A stretch of 64,000 nt of DNA from Mycolicibacterium iranicum (GCF_001650495.1 NZ_LWCS01000025.1:47288-111287); one strand, 5' to 3'; shown: positions 44,855 to 54,104, numbered from the stretch's first letter. Made by a program: numbers and translations. The notes: generated by a model from the sequence alone, not told the origin.

Positions 44855-46351
44855 TCAGGACCTGACCGACTTGTCCAGCGCCTTGAGCGCATCCTCGATC
44901 TGCTCCTCGCAGCGGCGGGCCAGGTCGTCCTCCAGCTGGTACAGCAGTCCATAGGTGAACGTGTCTTCGCCGGCGGCATGCGCGACCTCTGCCTGACGGC
45001 TCAGATGCGTACGGCTGACGACGCTGTCCTGGTGGTCGCCGAGAAGCGACTGGATGGCCTTGGCGCGCTCAGCTACCTTGGTTTCGCCCGTGGCGGCGGC
45101 GGTATAACGAAGAGCCTTGGCGCGCTTTCGAATCCGATGCAACGCTTCGTTCGAGTCTTCGACGTTCACCTCAGGGTCCGCCGCCGCGGCCCGCGCAGCC
45201 TTGGCCGCTTTGCGGACCCGCTTGTACGCCGAATCGATCGTCAGCTGTGCGGGTTCTTCGCCGGGAGCCGACGCGGGTGGCCCGGAGGTGACCAGCGCTT
45301 CGAGCGCATCGAGGAGACGGAAGTAGCGCTGTGAGCGCATCGCGGTCAGCGACCGTTTCCAGCCCATCTGATACCGCTTCTTCGCGCCTTCGACGAGCCG
45401 CTCCCGAACGGGACCGCGCACGTTGGCCTCCGGCAGCCCATCGATCGCGCGCTCGTAGCGCTCGGCAAGCACTTCTGCGTCGCGTGCGACGCCCAGGACC
45501 GCCGCGAGTTCCCGCAACTCCTCCAGGATCCACTCGTGGTCGGCGATGTCGAACGAGCCCTCCGACGACTGCAGCAGGCTGCGGATCTTGCGGGTCGTCA
45601 CCCGCATCTGATGGACCGAATCCCACACGTCGGAACGAACTGCGCGGTCCCACTCGATCAGTTCGGCGATGTTCTGCGCCACGGCCCGGCGGGCGGGATC
45701 GGCGGACTTCGTAGGGATTTCCTCGGACTCCGAGGTGCTTGTCGAGAGAACCCGGGCCAGTTTCGACCCGTGCCCAGCCGGCAATGCCCCCGCGTCCAAC
45801 AGCCTGTTGGTCAGGCGGTCGAACACGGCGGTGTCGGTGCCGGGCTTGAGCTCGAGCTCCCATTCGCGCCAGGACTGCTCCTCGCCACCTTCGGCGCTCG
45901 CAGTCACCTGGTCGTCGCAGAACTCGGCCACGGGCGCACCGTCGGGCCCGTATAACAACTCGACGATCCTGGTCGTGTTGATTCGTGCGACCGGTGTCAG
46001 TGGACGGTCCCGAACGATCGCCAGCACGACATCGCGGAGGCTGTCCGGCACCTGTGTCGGATCTCCCTCGAGCGGGGCGTGTACTTCCGTGCGGGTGTCA
46101 GCGCCGGCCGGCAACTTCAGATGCCATCCCGCGTCGGTCCCGCCGGTCCGCCTGCGCAGGGTGATCTTGTTTCTCGCCAGGTCACGAGCGGGCGTGTCGA
46201 AGTACACAGCCGCCAGGGACTGTGACGGCGACCGCTCGGTGCGGGCGACCGACGACAATCCTTCGAACGACGGGGAGACGGTGGACTCGACCACCTCAAA
46301 CTTGCGCTCGGTCTCCGTGTACCTGGAGGTTTCGGGCGATTTCGGGGCCAT
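44855..46351 (-). CDS. CYTH and CHAD domain protein (Rv2226-like)
   Basis: A 498-residue protein. The ATG at 46351 is preceded by AAAGGTG; in-frame codons further upstream lack a ribosome-binding site. The N-terminal CYTH triphosphate-tunnel domain has the ExExK motif at residues 13-17 (ETERK), with beta strands to about 200. The C-terminal CHAD domain (about 215-495) is helical with conserved histidines (SVHQMRVTTRKIRSLL, ALHRIRKRAKALRYTA). CHAD domains bind polyphosphate, and CYTH enzymes hydrolyse triphosphates, so polyphosphate metabolism is likely. Neighbour of rnpB and panB as in M. tuberculosis. Confidence 0.9.
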   Translation of the reverse strand: MAPKSPETSRYTETERKFEVVESTVSPSFEGLSSVARTERSPSQSLAAVYFDTPARDLARNKITLRRRTGGTDAGWHLKLPAGADTRTEVHAPLEGDPTQVPDSLRDVVLAIVRDRPLTPVARINTTRIVELLYGPDGAPVAEFCDDQVTASAEGGEEQSWREWELELKPGTDTAVFDRLTNRLLDAGALPAGHGSKLARVLSTSTSESEEIPTKSADPARRAVAQNIAELIEWDRAVRSDVWDSVHQMRVTTRKIRSLLQSSEGSFDIADHEWILEELRELAAVLGVARDAEVLAERYERAIDGLPEANVRGPVRERLVEGAKKRYQMGWKRSLTAMRSQRYFRLLDALEALVTSGPPASAPGEEPAQLTIDSAYKRVRKAAKAARAAAADPEVNVEDSNEALHRIRKRAKALRYTAAATGETKVAERAKAIQSLLGDHQDSVVSRTHLSRQAEVAHAAGEDTFTYGLLYQLEDDLARRCEEQIEDALKALDKSVRS

Positions 46352-46492
46352 GGTCACCTTTGTCTCTGGCGCGGGTCGGGGACCATAGCCTGCCATACGG
46401 AGATGAAACCACCCGCTGGCGGGCGGTAAGGCACCAAGATCATTTTTTCAGCGCGGGGCGGTGTGTTGGCACGATTTTGTGTCAGCGTCTCT

Positions 46493-46498
46493 TACAAT
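46493..46498 (+). promoter_or_regulatory. -10 element TACAAT placed for leaderless fatty acyl-AMP ligase mRNA
   Basis: TACAAT is a near-perfect -10 hexamer. It ends six bases before the ATG at 46505, so the transcript would start at or next to the A of the start codon. No ribosome-binding site is present between them. An upstream TTGGCA is 21 bases away, too far for a normal -35. Confidence 0.5.
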
Positions 46499-46504
46499 TT
46501 TCTT

Positions 46505-48286
46505 ATGAGTCTAGGGATGAGGCTCGACGACTATCTGGACGACGACGGTGCCATCGCGATTCCGGCTGGCACCACGCTGACCTCGTTCCTGGATCGCAAC
46601 GCCGCCGAGCTGCGCGATGCGCCTGCATACAGATATCTGGACTTCGATCACGACCAGACCGTCGACCTGACCTGGATGCAGCTGATGTCGCGACTCCGGG
46701 CAGTCGGTGCCCGACTGCAACAGGTGACCAAGCCCGGCGATCGCGTCGCCATCGTCGCGCCGCAGGGCGTCGAGTACGTCATCGGCTTCTTCGCCGCGAT
46801 TCAGGCCGGCACCATTGCGGTGCCGTTGTTCGCCCCCGAACTGCCCGGCCATGCCGAGCGACTCGACGCGGTGCTCGCTGACGCCACGCCCTCAGTGCTC
46901 TTGACTACGGTCGCCGCCGCCGAACCCGTGCGCGACTTCCTTCGCGCATTGCCCCGCGATCGCCGACCGCGTGTCATCGCCGTCGACGCTGTGCCCGACG
47001 AGATCGGCGTCGGATTCGAGCCCGCGCAACTGCAGACCGACGGCGTGGCCTACCTGCAGTACACCTCCGGCTCCACCCGCACCCCGGCCGGCGTCGAGAT
47101 CACCCACCGGTCGGCGTGCACGAACGTCGTACAGATGATCCTGTCGGTCGGCCTGGACACCGACATCGACAGCGTCAGCTGGCTACCGCTGTTCCACGAC
47201 ATGGGCCTGCTGATGATCATGTTTCCGGCGCTCGCCGGTGGTTACCTCACCCTGATGTCGCCGCTGGCCTTCGTGCGCCGCCCGTATCGGTGGATCCGCG
47301 AACTCGGCGCCTCGGACCGTCCGACGTTCGCAGCGGCGCCCAACTTCGCGTTCGCCCTCGCCGCCCAACGGGGTCTGCCGCCCCGGGGCGAACCGCTCGA
47401 TCTCAGCAACGTCAAGGGGTTGATTAACGGGTCCGAGCCGGTGAGCATCGCCGCCATCGCCGCGTTCAACGAGGCGTTCGCCCCGTACGGCTTGGCGCCG
47501 ACCGTGATCAAACCCTCGTACGGGATGGCCGAAGCGACGCTGTTCGTCTCGACGACCGCCCCTGACGCGGAGCCGACTCTGACCCATCTCGATCGCCGGC
47601 AGCTCACCATGGGCCATGCGGTGCCCGTCGACGCCGACCACCCGGATGCGGCCATTCAGGTCTCGTGCGGGACCGTGGCGCGCAGTCAGTGGGCAGTGAT
47701 CGTCGATTCGGCCACCGAGTCCGAGCTTCCCGACGGCGAGGTCGGAGAGATCTGGCTGCACGGCGACAACATCGGCCGCGGATACTTCCGGCGTCCCGAA
47801 GAGACGGAGCTGACGTTCCACAACAAGCTTCAGTCGCGCCTGTTGCACGGCAGCCACGCCGAGGGCTCTGCCGATTCCGCGCTGTGGCTCCGCACCGGAG
47901 ACCTCGGTGTCTACCTCGACGGGCACCTCTACATCACCGGCCGCCTGAAAGACCTCATCATCGTCGACGGCCGCAACCACTACCCGCAGGACATCGAAAC
48001 CACCGCGGCCGGCGCGTCCAGAGCAGTGCGGGCGGGCTTCGTCGCGGCGTTCTCGGTGCCCGGGAACGGGCGTGAAGAGGTGGTGATCGTCGCCGAGCGC
48101 GCGCCCGGTGCGGGCCGCGCAGAAGCGGCCCCGGTTCAGGAGGCGATCCGCGCCGAAGTGTCCCGCCGACATGCGGTGCCGGTGAGAGAAGTCAAACTCG
48201 TTGCCGCAGGCGTAATTCCGCGAACCAGTAGTGGCAAGCTCGCGCGCCGCGCGTGCCGGGCGGGCTATCTCGACGGCACACTCTGA
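46505..48286 (+). CDS. Fatty acyl-AMP ligase (FAAL, FadD-type)
   Basis: A 593-residue adenylating enzyme from the ATG at 46505; a second ATG lies four codons further on. The ATP-binding motif is LQYTSGSTRTPAGVEITH near 190-207, which is the FAAL/FadD form. The mid-domain has KPSYGMAEATLFVS, and the C-terminal hinge is YITGRLKDLIIVDGRNHYPQ. FAALs activate fatty acids to acyl-adenylates for transfer to polyketide synthases rather than CoA. No PKS is adjacent. An enoyl-CoA hydratase follows after 24 bp. In M. tuberculosis there is no such gene between Rv2226 and panB, so this pair is an insertion relative to that species. Confidence 0.87.
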   Translation: MSLGMRLDDYLDDDGAIAIPAGTTLTSFLDRNAAELRDAPAYRYLDFDHDQTVDLTWMQLMSRLRAVGARLQQVTKPGDRVAIVAPQGVEYVIGFFAAIQAGTIAVPLFAPELPGHAERLDAVLADATPSVLLTTVAAAEPVRDFLRALPRDRRPRVIAVDAVPDEIGVGFEPAQLQTDGVAYLQYTSGSTRTPAGVEITHRSACTNVVQMILSVGLDTDIDSVSWLPLFHDMGLLMIMFPALAGGYLTLMSPLAFVRRPYRWIRELGASDRPTFAAAPNFAFALAAQRGLPPRGEPLDLSNVKGLINGSEPVSIAAIAAFNEAFAPYGLAPTVIKPSYGMAEATLFVSTTAPDAEPTLTHLDRRQLTMGHAVPVDADHPDAAIQVSCGTVARSQWAVIVDSATESELPDGEVGEIWLHGDNIGRGYFRRPEETELTFHNKLQSRLLHGSHAEGSADSALWLRTGDLGVYLDGHLYITGRLKDLIIVDGRNHYPQDIETTAAGASRAVRAGFVAAFSVPGNGREEVVIVAERAPGAGRAEAAPVQEAIRAEVSRRHAVPVREVKLVAAGVIPRTSSGKLARRACRAGYLDGTL

Positions 48287-48310
48287 TCCGCGGACGTTAC
48301 AGTCCGGGGT

Positions 48311-49090
48311 GTGACTGACTACCAGACCATCACTCTCGAGCAGGCGGGCCCCGTCGCCCGAATCACGCTGAATCGGCCCGACGCCGCAAACGGTATGAAC
48401 GACACCATGACTCGGGAACTCGCCGCCGCCGCGGCCCGGTGCGACAACCCGGCGACCAAGGTCGTCGTCATCACCGGCGCGGGCCGGTTCTTCTGTGCGG
48501 GCGGCGACCTCAAAGACTTCGCCGCGGCGCCGAGCCGGGGGCGGCACATCAAAGGTGTCGCCGACGACCTGCACCGCGCCATCTCCACGCTCGCGAGGAT
48601 GGATGCGGTGGTCATCACGGCAGTGAACGGCACCGCAGCTGGTGCCGGTTTCTCGCTGGCGGTCAGCGGCGACCTGGTGCTCGCTGCCGAGTCGGCATCG
48701 TTCACGATGGCCTACACCCGCGTGGGACTCAGCCCAGACGGAAGCTCGTCTTACTACCTGCCGCGGCTCATCGGCATCGCCAAGACCAAGGAGCTGATGC
48801 TCACCAACCGAACATTGTCGGCCGACGAAGCTTCCCAGTGGGGTCTGGTAACCGAGGTGGTCGCCGACGCCGTACTCGCAGAACGCGCTGACGATCTTGC
48901 CGAGAAGATGGCGGCGACGGCGGCCGGGTCCAATGGCGGCATCAAAGCGCTGATGCTCGCCACCTTCTCCAACGGCTTGGAAGAGCAGATGGAGCTGGAA
49001 GGCCGGCTGATCGCCCAACGCGCAGAATCTGCCGACGGACGCGAAGGCGTCGACGCGTTCCTGGCGAAGCGCAAGCCAGAATTCGGCTGA
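48311..49090 (+). CDS. Enoyl-CoA hydratase/isomerase
   Basis: A 259-residue crotonase-fold protein starting at GTG. The CoA/oxyanion motif is GRFFCAGGDLKDFA at about 57-70, and the second oxyanion part is AVNGTAAGAGFSLAVSGDLV (about 103-122). Glu at the usual first catalytic position is not obvious. The second position is near LSPDGSSSYYLPRLIG, where an aspartate takes the place, as in isomerases. It likely works on the acyl chain handled by the ligase upstream (24-bp gap). Its stop is in a tandem repeat shared with the convergent panB end. Confidence 0.85.
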   Translation: MTDYQTITLEQAGPVARITLNRPDAANGMNDTMTRELAAAAARCDNPATKVVVITGAGRFFCAGGDLKDFAAAPSRGRHIKGVADDLHRAISTLARMDAVVITAVNGTAAGAGFSLAVSGDLVLAAESASFTMAYTRVGLSPDGSSSYYLPRLIGIAKTKELMLTNRTLSADEASQWGLVTEVVADAVLAERADDLAEKMAATAAGSNGGIKALMLATFSNGLEEQMELEGRLIAQRAESADGREGVDAFLAKRKPEFG

Positions 49091-49117
49091 CTGGTACCAG
49101 AAATCGGCTGGCTAGTA
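49076..49117. repeat. 21-bp tandem repeat across two convergent gene ends
   Basis: Unit 1 (49076-49096) and unit 2 (49097-49117) match at 18 of 21 positions, beginning CCAGAA and ending GTA. Unit 1 contains the enoyl-CoA hydratase stop (49088-49090). Unit 2 contains the panB stop (49112-49114, minus strand). Confidence 0.8.
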
Positions 49118-49957
49118 GGAGTGCTCCTCGGCGGGAAAGACGCCAGTGGCCACTTCCCGGGCGTAGTCGGTGGCGGCGCGGCGCAACTCGTCACCGACGG
49201 TGCCGAACCGCTTGACGAACTTCGCCGTCTTGCCGTTGGTCATACCGGCCATGTCCTGCCACACGAGAACCTGTGCGTCGCAGTTCGGCCCCGCGCCGAT
49301 CCCGACGGTCGGGATCGTGAGCTTGCCGGTGATCTGGGTGGCAAGCTCGGCGGGAACCATCTCCATCACCACGGCGAAAGCACCGGCTTCCTGGACGGCG
49401 ATCGCGTCGTGGATGGTCTGCTCGGCGGCGTCGCCGCGACCCTGGACGCGGAAACCGCCTAGGCCGTTGACGCTCTGCGGGGTGAAACCGATGTGCGCCA
49501 TCACCGGGATGCCTGCCGCTGTGATGGCCGCGATCTGATCGGCGACGCGCTCACCGCCTTCCAGTTTCACAGCGTGAGCTCCGGTCTCCTTGAGCATTCG
49601 CGTGGCAGTGGCCAGCGCCTGTGCAGGACCGGCTTCGTAGCTGCCGAACGGCAGGTCGGCGATGACGAGCGCGTGCGGGGCGCCCCGCACGACGCCGCGG
49701 ACCAGTGGAATGAGCTCGTCGACGGTGACCGGGACGGTGGTGTCGTAGCCGTAGACGACGTTGGCGGCCGAGTCGCCGACCAGAAGCACCGGAATCTCGG
49801 CCTCATCGAACACTGCGGCGGTCGAGTAGTCGTATGCGGTCAGCATGGCCCACTTGTGGCCTTCGGACTTCCACTTGTGGAGGTGGTGTGTTCGCACTTT
49901 CATGCGCGGCTTCGAGGTCTCGACGACAGCACCATAGACGGTCTGCTCAGACATCAT
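49112..49957 (-). CDS. panB: 3-methyl-2-oxobutanoate hydroxymethyltransferase PanB
   Basis: A 281-residue barrel enzyme. Key blocks: [40 protein letters not shown] with the metal-binding aspartate, [21 protein letters not shown] with lysine and glutamate, [12 protein letters not shown], and [15 protein letters not shown]. It makes ketopantoate from 2-ketoisovalerate and methylene-tetrahydrofolate in pantothenate/CoA synthesis. Orthologue of Rv2225. It is transcribed alone. Confidence 0.95.
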   Translation of the reverse strand: MMSEQTVYGAVVETSKPRMKVRTHHLHKWKSEGHKWAMLTAYDYSTAAVFDEAEIPVLLVGDSAANVVYGYDTTVPVTVDELIPLVRGVVRGAPHALVIADLPFGSYEAGPAQALATATRMLKETGAHAVKLEGGERVADQIAAITAAGIPVMAHIGFTPQSVNGLGGFRVQGRGDAAEQTIHDAIAVQEAGAFAVVMEMVPAELATQITGKLTIPTVGIGAGPNCDAQVLVWQDMAGMTNGKTAKFVKRFGTVGDELRRAATDYAREVATGVFPAEEHSY

Positions 49958-50067
49958 TGTCCCCTCATCGGGTTTGGTCGTTGTGAAGCCTCGTGGCCGA
50001 AAACGGTCCCCGGGTTCGCTGACACATCAAGTGTGCCATCACGTCACCAGAAGTTGAACAGTGCGTT

Positions 50068-50445
50068 AAGTGGAATGGCTCACATCCCAGGTGCATCAAG
50101 ACGGTCACGAACCACTTCGGCGTCAAGGTCGACGACATGGTGATGGCGTTGGTCTCCGGCGTGCCCCGCATCGACGATCCCGCCGAGCGCCCCAGGGCGA
50201 TTACCGAGGCGGATTCAGTTGCCAAGCAACATAGTTGGGCGATCCCTTCGAACCTTCCGCAGGACTGGACGCAGTTCGCGGCCCCGGCGGTGTTCGGCGT
50301 CGCGATGCGGGTGTACGCGAGCAGCCGCGTCAGCGGCGCCCGCCCGGTGCACAACCTCGTCGTCTCGAACGTGCCGGGACCGCAGGGGCGGTCGTACATG
50401 CTCGGAACTGGTCCCGGGTCTCTGGACATCGCTGATGCGTTCGAC
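50068..50445 (+). pseudogene. Decayed wax ester synthase/diacylglycerol acyltransferase (WS/DGAT) C-terminal remnant
   Basis: The frame encodes K-T-V-T-N-H-F-G-V-K-V-D-D-M-V-M-A-L-V-S-G, the conserved segment before the WS/DGAT C-terminal domain. It jumps directly to DPAERPRAITEADSVAKQHS, AIPSNLPQDWTQFAAPAVFG and NLVVSNVPGP, which belong to DUF1298. About 60 residues normally found between the first and second blocks are missing. The whole N-terminal acyltransferase domain with HHxxxDG is also absent. The frame stays open to 50631 but the last part is unrelated. A 588-bp gene-free gap (49958-50545) holds nothing else I recognise. Confidence 0.8.
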
Positions 50446-50545
50446 GTGGCCCGCGCGGAGTCACTCGCCGCGACGGGGGTAACGTCCCGCGCGCGGCCAC
50501 GCGCCTTGCCAGCACAGATGGCCGTCCATGGCAGCATGTCTTCCC

Positions 50546-52078
50546 ATGAAGCTCAAGACCGCGGCCGCACGGCCCGGCCTCCTGTTCGCGCTGCCGGTGA
50601 TGCTGGTCGCCGGCTGCAGTCAGGTGGTTGAAGGCAGCGCGCTGATAGCGGTACCGAGGCCGGGGACGCCCATCCAATGGGGCCCCTGCGAGGCAGGCGC
50701 CTCGGATCAGACGGGAATCCCGCCCGGCGCCGAATGCGGCATGCTGTCGGTGCCCCTCGACTGGGACAACCCCGACGACCCCAGCGGCGACGTCGCCCAG
50801 ATCGGTCTGCTCCGTGTCAAAGCAACCGGCGAGAAGATCGGTTCGCTGCTCGTCAACCCGGGAGGGCCGGGCGAGTCCGGGAAGGAGGCGGCCGCTTCGA
50901 TGGCGACGACCATGCCTGCCGAGTTGCGCGAGCGATTCGACCTCGTCGGATTCGATCCCCGCGGCGTCGCGAGCTCGACACCCGCCGTGTGGTGCAACAG
51001 CGATGCCGACAACGATCGGTTACGCGCCGACAATGTCGTGGAGTACACGCCCGAAGGTGTCGCGCACCTGGAGAACCTCACCAAGGAGTTCGTCCAGCGG
51101 TGCGTGGACAAGGTGGGCAAGGACTTCCTTGCCAACGTCGGAACCGCAAGTGTGGTAAGAGATCTCGACGCGCTGCGAGCAGCGCTCGGCGACGAGAAGC
51201 TGACGTACCTCGGGTACTCGTACGGCACCAGGATCGGCGCCAGCTACGCCGAGGAGTTCCCGCAGAACGTCCGCGCGATGGTTCTCGATGGCGCCGTCGA
51301 CCCGAATGCCGACCCGGTGGAAGCCGACGTGCGCCAAGCGGCCGCGTTCCAGCAGGCGTTCGACGACTATGCGACGGACTGCGCCATCGACCCGTCATGT
51401 CCGCTGGGCACCGACCCCGCCAAAGCGGTCGAGGTGTACCACTCGCTGGTGTGGCCTCTGGTCGACAACCCCGCCGAGACCACCGACCCGCGCAAGCTCA
51501 GCTACAACGACTCCATCGTCGGCACCATCCTGCCGCTGTACTCGCCGGGACTGTGGCGTCATCTGACCAAGGCGCTCGGCGAGATCAAGGACGGCCGCGG
51601 CGACACGATGCTCGCGCTGGCAGACCTGTACATGGGGCGCAACGCGCAGGGTCACTACAACAACGGCACCGACGTCCGCGTCGCCGTCAACTGCGTGGAC
51701 AAGCCGGCGATCACCGACCGCGCCACCGTCGTCGAGCAGGACCGCCGGGTCCGCGAGGCCGCACCGTTCATGGCCTACGGCGAGTTCACCGGACTGGCCC
51801 CGATGTCGACCTGCAGCTTCTGGCCCGTGCCACCGACGAGCACCCCGCACGAGATCAACGTGACGGGGCTGCCGCCGATCCTGGTGATCTCCACCACCAA
51901 CGACCCGGCCACGCCCTACCAGGCCGGTGTGGATCTGGCCCGCCAGCTCGGCGGCACTTTGGTGACGTACGAGGGCACCCAGCACACCGTTGCGTTGCAG
52001 GGCGATTCCTGTATCGACGACATCGCGACCCGCTACCTTGTCGACGTGACGGTTCCGCCCCCGGACACCCGGTGCTGA
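50546..52078 (+). CDS. caeA: Exported carboxylesterase/serine protease CaeA (Hip1)
   Basis: A 510-residue lipoprotein of the alpha/beta-hydrolase tripeptidyl-aminopeptidase type. The signal peptide ends in a lipobox MLVAGC with the lipidated cysteine at residue 24. The nucleophile motif is YLGYSYGTRIGA, the acid is in STTNDPATPYQAG and the histidine is in YEGTQHTVAL. The M. tuberculosis orthologue Rv2224c (Hip1) cleaves GroEL2 and shapes the host response and envelope. The ATG at 50546 is chosen as the start of the signal peptide. Its stop overlaps the following GNAT gene by seven bases. Confidence 0.92.
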   Translation: MKLKTAAARPGLLFALPVMLVAGCSQVVEGSALIAVPRPGTPIQWGPCEAGASDQTGIPPGAECGMLSVPLDWDNPDDPSGDVAQIGLLRVKATGEKIGSLLVNPGGPGESGKEAAASMATTMPAELRERFDLVGFDPRGVASSTPAVWCNSDADNDRLRADNVVEYTPEGVAHLENLTKEFVQRCVDKVGKDFLANVGTASVVRDLDALRAALGDEKLTYLGYSYGTRIGASYAEEFPQNVRAMVLDGAVDPNADPVEADVRQAAAFQQAFDDYATDCAIDPSCPLGTDPAKAVEVYHSLVWPLVDNPAETTDPRKLSYNDSIVGTILPLYSPGLWRHLTKALGEIKDGRGDTMLALADLYMGRNAQGHYNNGTDVRVAVNCVDKPAITDRATVVEQDRRVREAAPFMAYGEFTGLAPMSTCSFWPVPPTSTPHEINVTGLPPILVISTTNDPATPYQAGVDLARQLGGTLVTYEGTQHTVALQGDSCIDDIATRYLVDVTVPPPDTRC

Positions 52079-52530
52079 CGATTTCCGTCGTCGGCGAGCA
52101 CGATCTCGCTGAATTGGCCCCTATGCTGCGGGGCTACTGCGACTTCTACGAAGTCGATCCCCCTGACGAGAAACTCGCCGCCATGTCGCGAGCGCTGATC
52201 GAGAACCCCGACGAAGGGGTGCAGCTGATCGCGCGGACACAGGATGGCACCGCCGGTGTTCCGGTGGGCTTCGCGACGATCTTCTGGACGTGGCAGACCT
52301 TGTACGCCGCGCGGGTCGGTGTCCTCAACGACCTCTACGTGACCCCGGCATCGCGGGGGAGCGGTGCCGGCCGGGCGCTGATCGCGCACGGGCTGCAGCT
52401 GTGCCGCGACCGCGGCGCCGAGAAGCTGGTGTGGGAGACCGCTCCCGACAACACGACGGCGCAACGCCTTTACGACGGGATCGGCGCCGAGAGATCCACC
52501 TGGCTGACCTACGAGCTCGACGCCGGATAA
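52072..52530 (+). CDS. GNAT-family N-acetyltransferase
   Basis: A 152-residue protein starting at a GTG within the last codons of caeA (GTGCTGA). The GNAT acetyl-CoA loop is VTPASRGSGAGRALIAHG at about 91-108, and the C-terminal strand is WETAPDNTTAQRLYDGIGAE. Substrate unknown. Translational coupling to caeA and the following hydrolase on the same strand suggest one operon. Confidence 0.87.
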   Translation: MLTISVVGEHDLAELAPMLRGYCDFYEVDPPDEKLAAMSRALIENPDEGVQLIARTQDGTAGVPVGFATIFWTWQTLYAARVGVLNDLYVTPASRGSGAGRALIAHGLQLCRDRGAEKLVWETAPDNTTAQRLYDGIGAERSTWLTYELDAG

Positions 52531-52586
52531 CAGCCCGGTCACTGTTGGATTCCAGGGGGCGCTCGCCGCAGCGATTCCGTGCAACG

Positions 52587-54104
52587 ATGGCTGCCATGCT
52601 GCGCCACGGACGGATGATCGCGGCGCTGACGGTGATCGCGGTTGCGCTGAGCCCCTCGGCGTCGGCGGTGCCACTCGCCCTCGACGAACCGTATTCCGTT
52701 GTCCCGGAGTGGATTCCATGCGGGTCCTTCTTCGGCGACGTGTCCGGGATCCCGGGTGCGCAATGCGGAACAGTCGCCGTGCCCGTTGACTATGCCCGAC
52801 CCGACGGCGCCGCGGCTCAGCTGGCCGTCATCAAGATTCCGGCGAGCGGACCGCGGATCGGCGTCCTGATCGTCAATCCCGGCGGGCCCGGTGCCTCCGC
52901 AGTGGATACCGTCGCGTCGATGGGGTCCGCGCTCTCGGGTACCGAAATTCTGAGGCGATTCGACCTCGTCGGCATCGATCCGCGGGGCGTCGGGCATTCG
53001 ACACCCGAGCTGCGCTGCCGAACGGACGCCGAATTCGACGCCTACCGAACCGAACCGCTTGCCGACTACAGCCCGGCGGGCGTGGCCCACATCGAAGACG
53101 TCATGCGCGACTTCGCCGCGCGCTGCCTGGACCGGATGGGCGCCGACTTCCTCGCCAGCGTCGGCACCGCCACCGCGGCGCGCGACATGGACGTCGTCCG
53201 CGAGGCGCTGGGCGAGGCGCAGATCAACTATCTCGGGTTCTCCTACGGCACCCAACTGGGCGCCGTCTACGCCGCCCGGTACCCCGACCGCGTCCGCGCG
53301 ATGGTGCTCGACGGCGCCGTCGACCCCAGCCTCGACCCGATCACCGAAAGCCTCAACCAGATGGCGGGCTTCCAGCGGGCTTTCGACAAGTACGCGGCCG
53401 ACTGCGCCGAGTCGCCCGGCTGCCCACTCGGCACCGATCCGTCCCAATTCGTCACCCGCTTCCAGCAGCTGGTCGATCCACTCGTCGCGCGTCCCGCGCC
53501 GACGACGGACCCCCGCGGCCTGAGCTACCAGGACGCGATCACAGGCACGGTCAGCGCCCTGTACTCACAGCGCTTCTGGCCCTACCTGACCAGCGGCCTG
53601 CTCGGACTGCAACGCGGCACCGATCCGGGAGACCTGCTGCTGCTCGCCGACGACTATCAGCAGCGTGACCGCAACGGGCATTACGCGAACCGCCAGGACG
53701 CGTTCAACGCAATCCGCTGCGTGGACGCCGAATTCCCCACCGATCCGGCAACGTGGGCCGAGGCTGACCGCCGTGCGCGCGAGGTCGCCCCGTTCGTGTC
53801 CTACGGCGCGTTCACCGGGTACGCCCCGCGTGACGTCTGCGCGATGTGGCCGGTGCCCGCAACGTCGGTGGTGGGCGAGGTCGGGTCGCCGGGCCCGGGC
53901 AAGGTGGTCGTGGTGTCCACCACGGGTGATCCGGCGACGCCGTACGAGGCCGGCGTCGACCTCGCGCGGCAAATGGACGCCAGCCTGATCAGTTTCACCG
54001 GCACCCAGCACACCGTCGTCTTCAACGGCGACGCATGCGTCGACACGGCCGTCGTCGCATTTCTGACCGATGCCACGCCGCCTCCCGCGGGATTGCGCTG
54101 CTAG
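52587..54104 (+). CDS. Exported alpha/beta hydrolase, CaeA paralogue (Rv2223c-like)
   Basis: A 505-residue protein starting at the ATG at 52587; a second ATG is three codons on. The signal peptide (about residues 10-30) ends SPSASAVP, consistent with signal peptidase I cleavage rather than lipidation, unlike CaeA. The hydrolase has YLGFSYGTQLGAVYA as nucleophile elbow, an aspartate in STTGDPATPYEAG and a histidine in FTGTQHTVVF. It is colinear with CaeA along its whole length and is probably an ancient tandem duplicate. Orthologue of Rv2223c. Confidence 0.9.
   Translation: MAAMLRHGRMIAALTVIAVALSPSASAVPLALDEPYSVVPEWIPCGSFFGDVSGIPGAQCGTVAVPVDYARPDGAAAQLAVIKIPASGPRIGVLIVNPGGPGASAVDTVASMGSALSGTEILRRFDLVGIDPRGVGHSTPELRCRTDAEFDAYRTEPLADYSPAGVAHIEDVMRDFAARCLDRMGADFLASVGTATAARDMDVVREALGEAQINYLGFSYGTQLGAVYAARYPDRVRAMVLDGAVDPSLDPITESLNQMAGFQRAFDKYAADCAESPGCPLGTDPSQFVTRFQQLVDPLVARPAPTTDPRGLSYQDAITGTVSALYSQRFWPYLTSGLLGLQRGTDPGDLLLLADDYQQRDRNGHYANRQDAFNAIRCVDAEFPTDPATWAEADRRAREVAPFVSYGAFTGYAPRDVCAMWPVPATSVVGEVGSPGPGKVVVVSTTGDPATPYEAGVDLARQMDASLISFTGTQHTVVFNGDACVDTAVVAFLTDATPPPAGLRC

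Noticed and set aside
47183..49018. A minus-strand frame of about 611 codons opposite the acyl-AMP ligase and enoyl-CoA hydratase
   Set aside because: Antisense shadow in high-GC sequence; composition is not protein-like.
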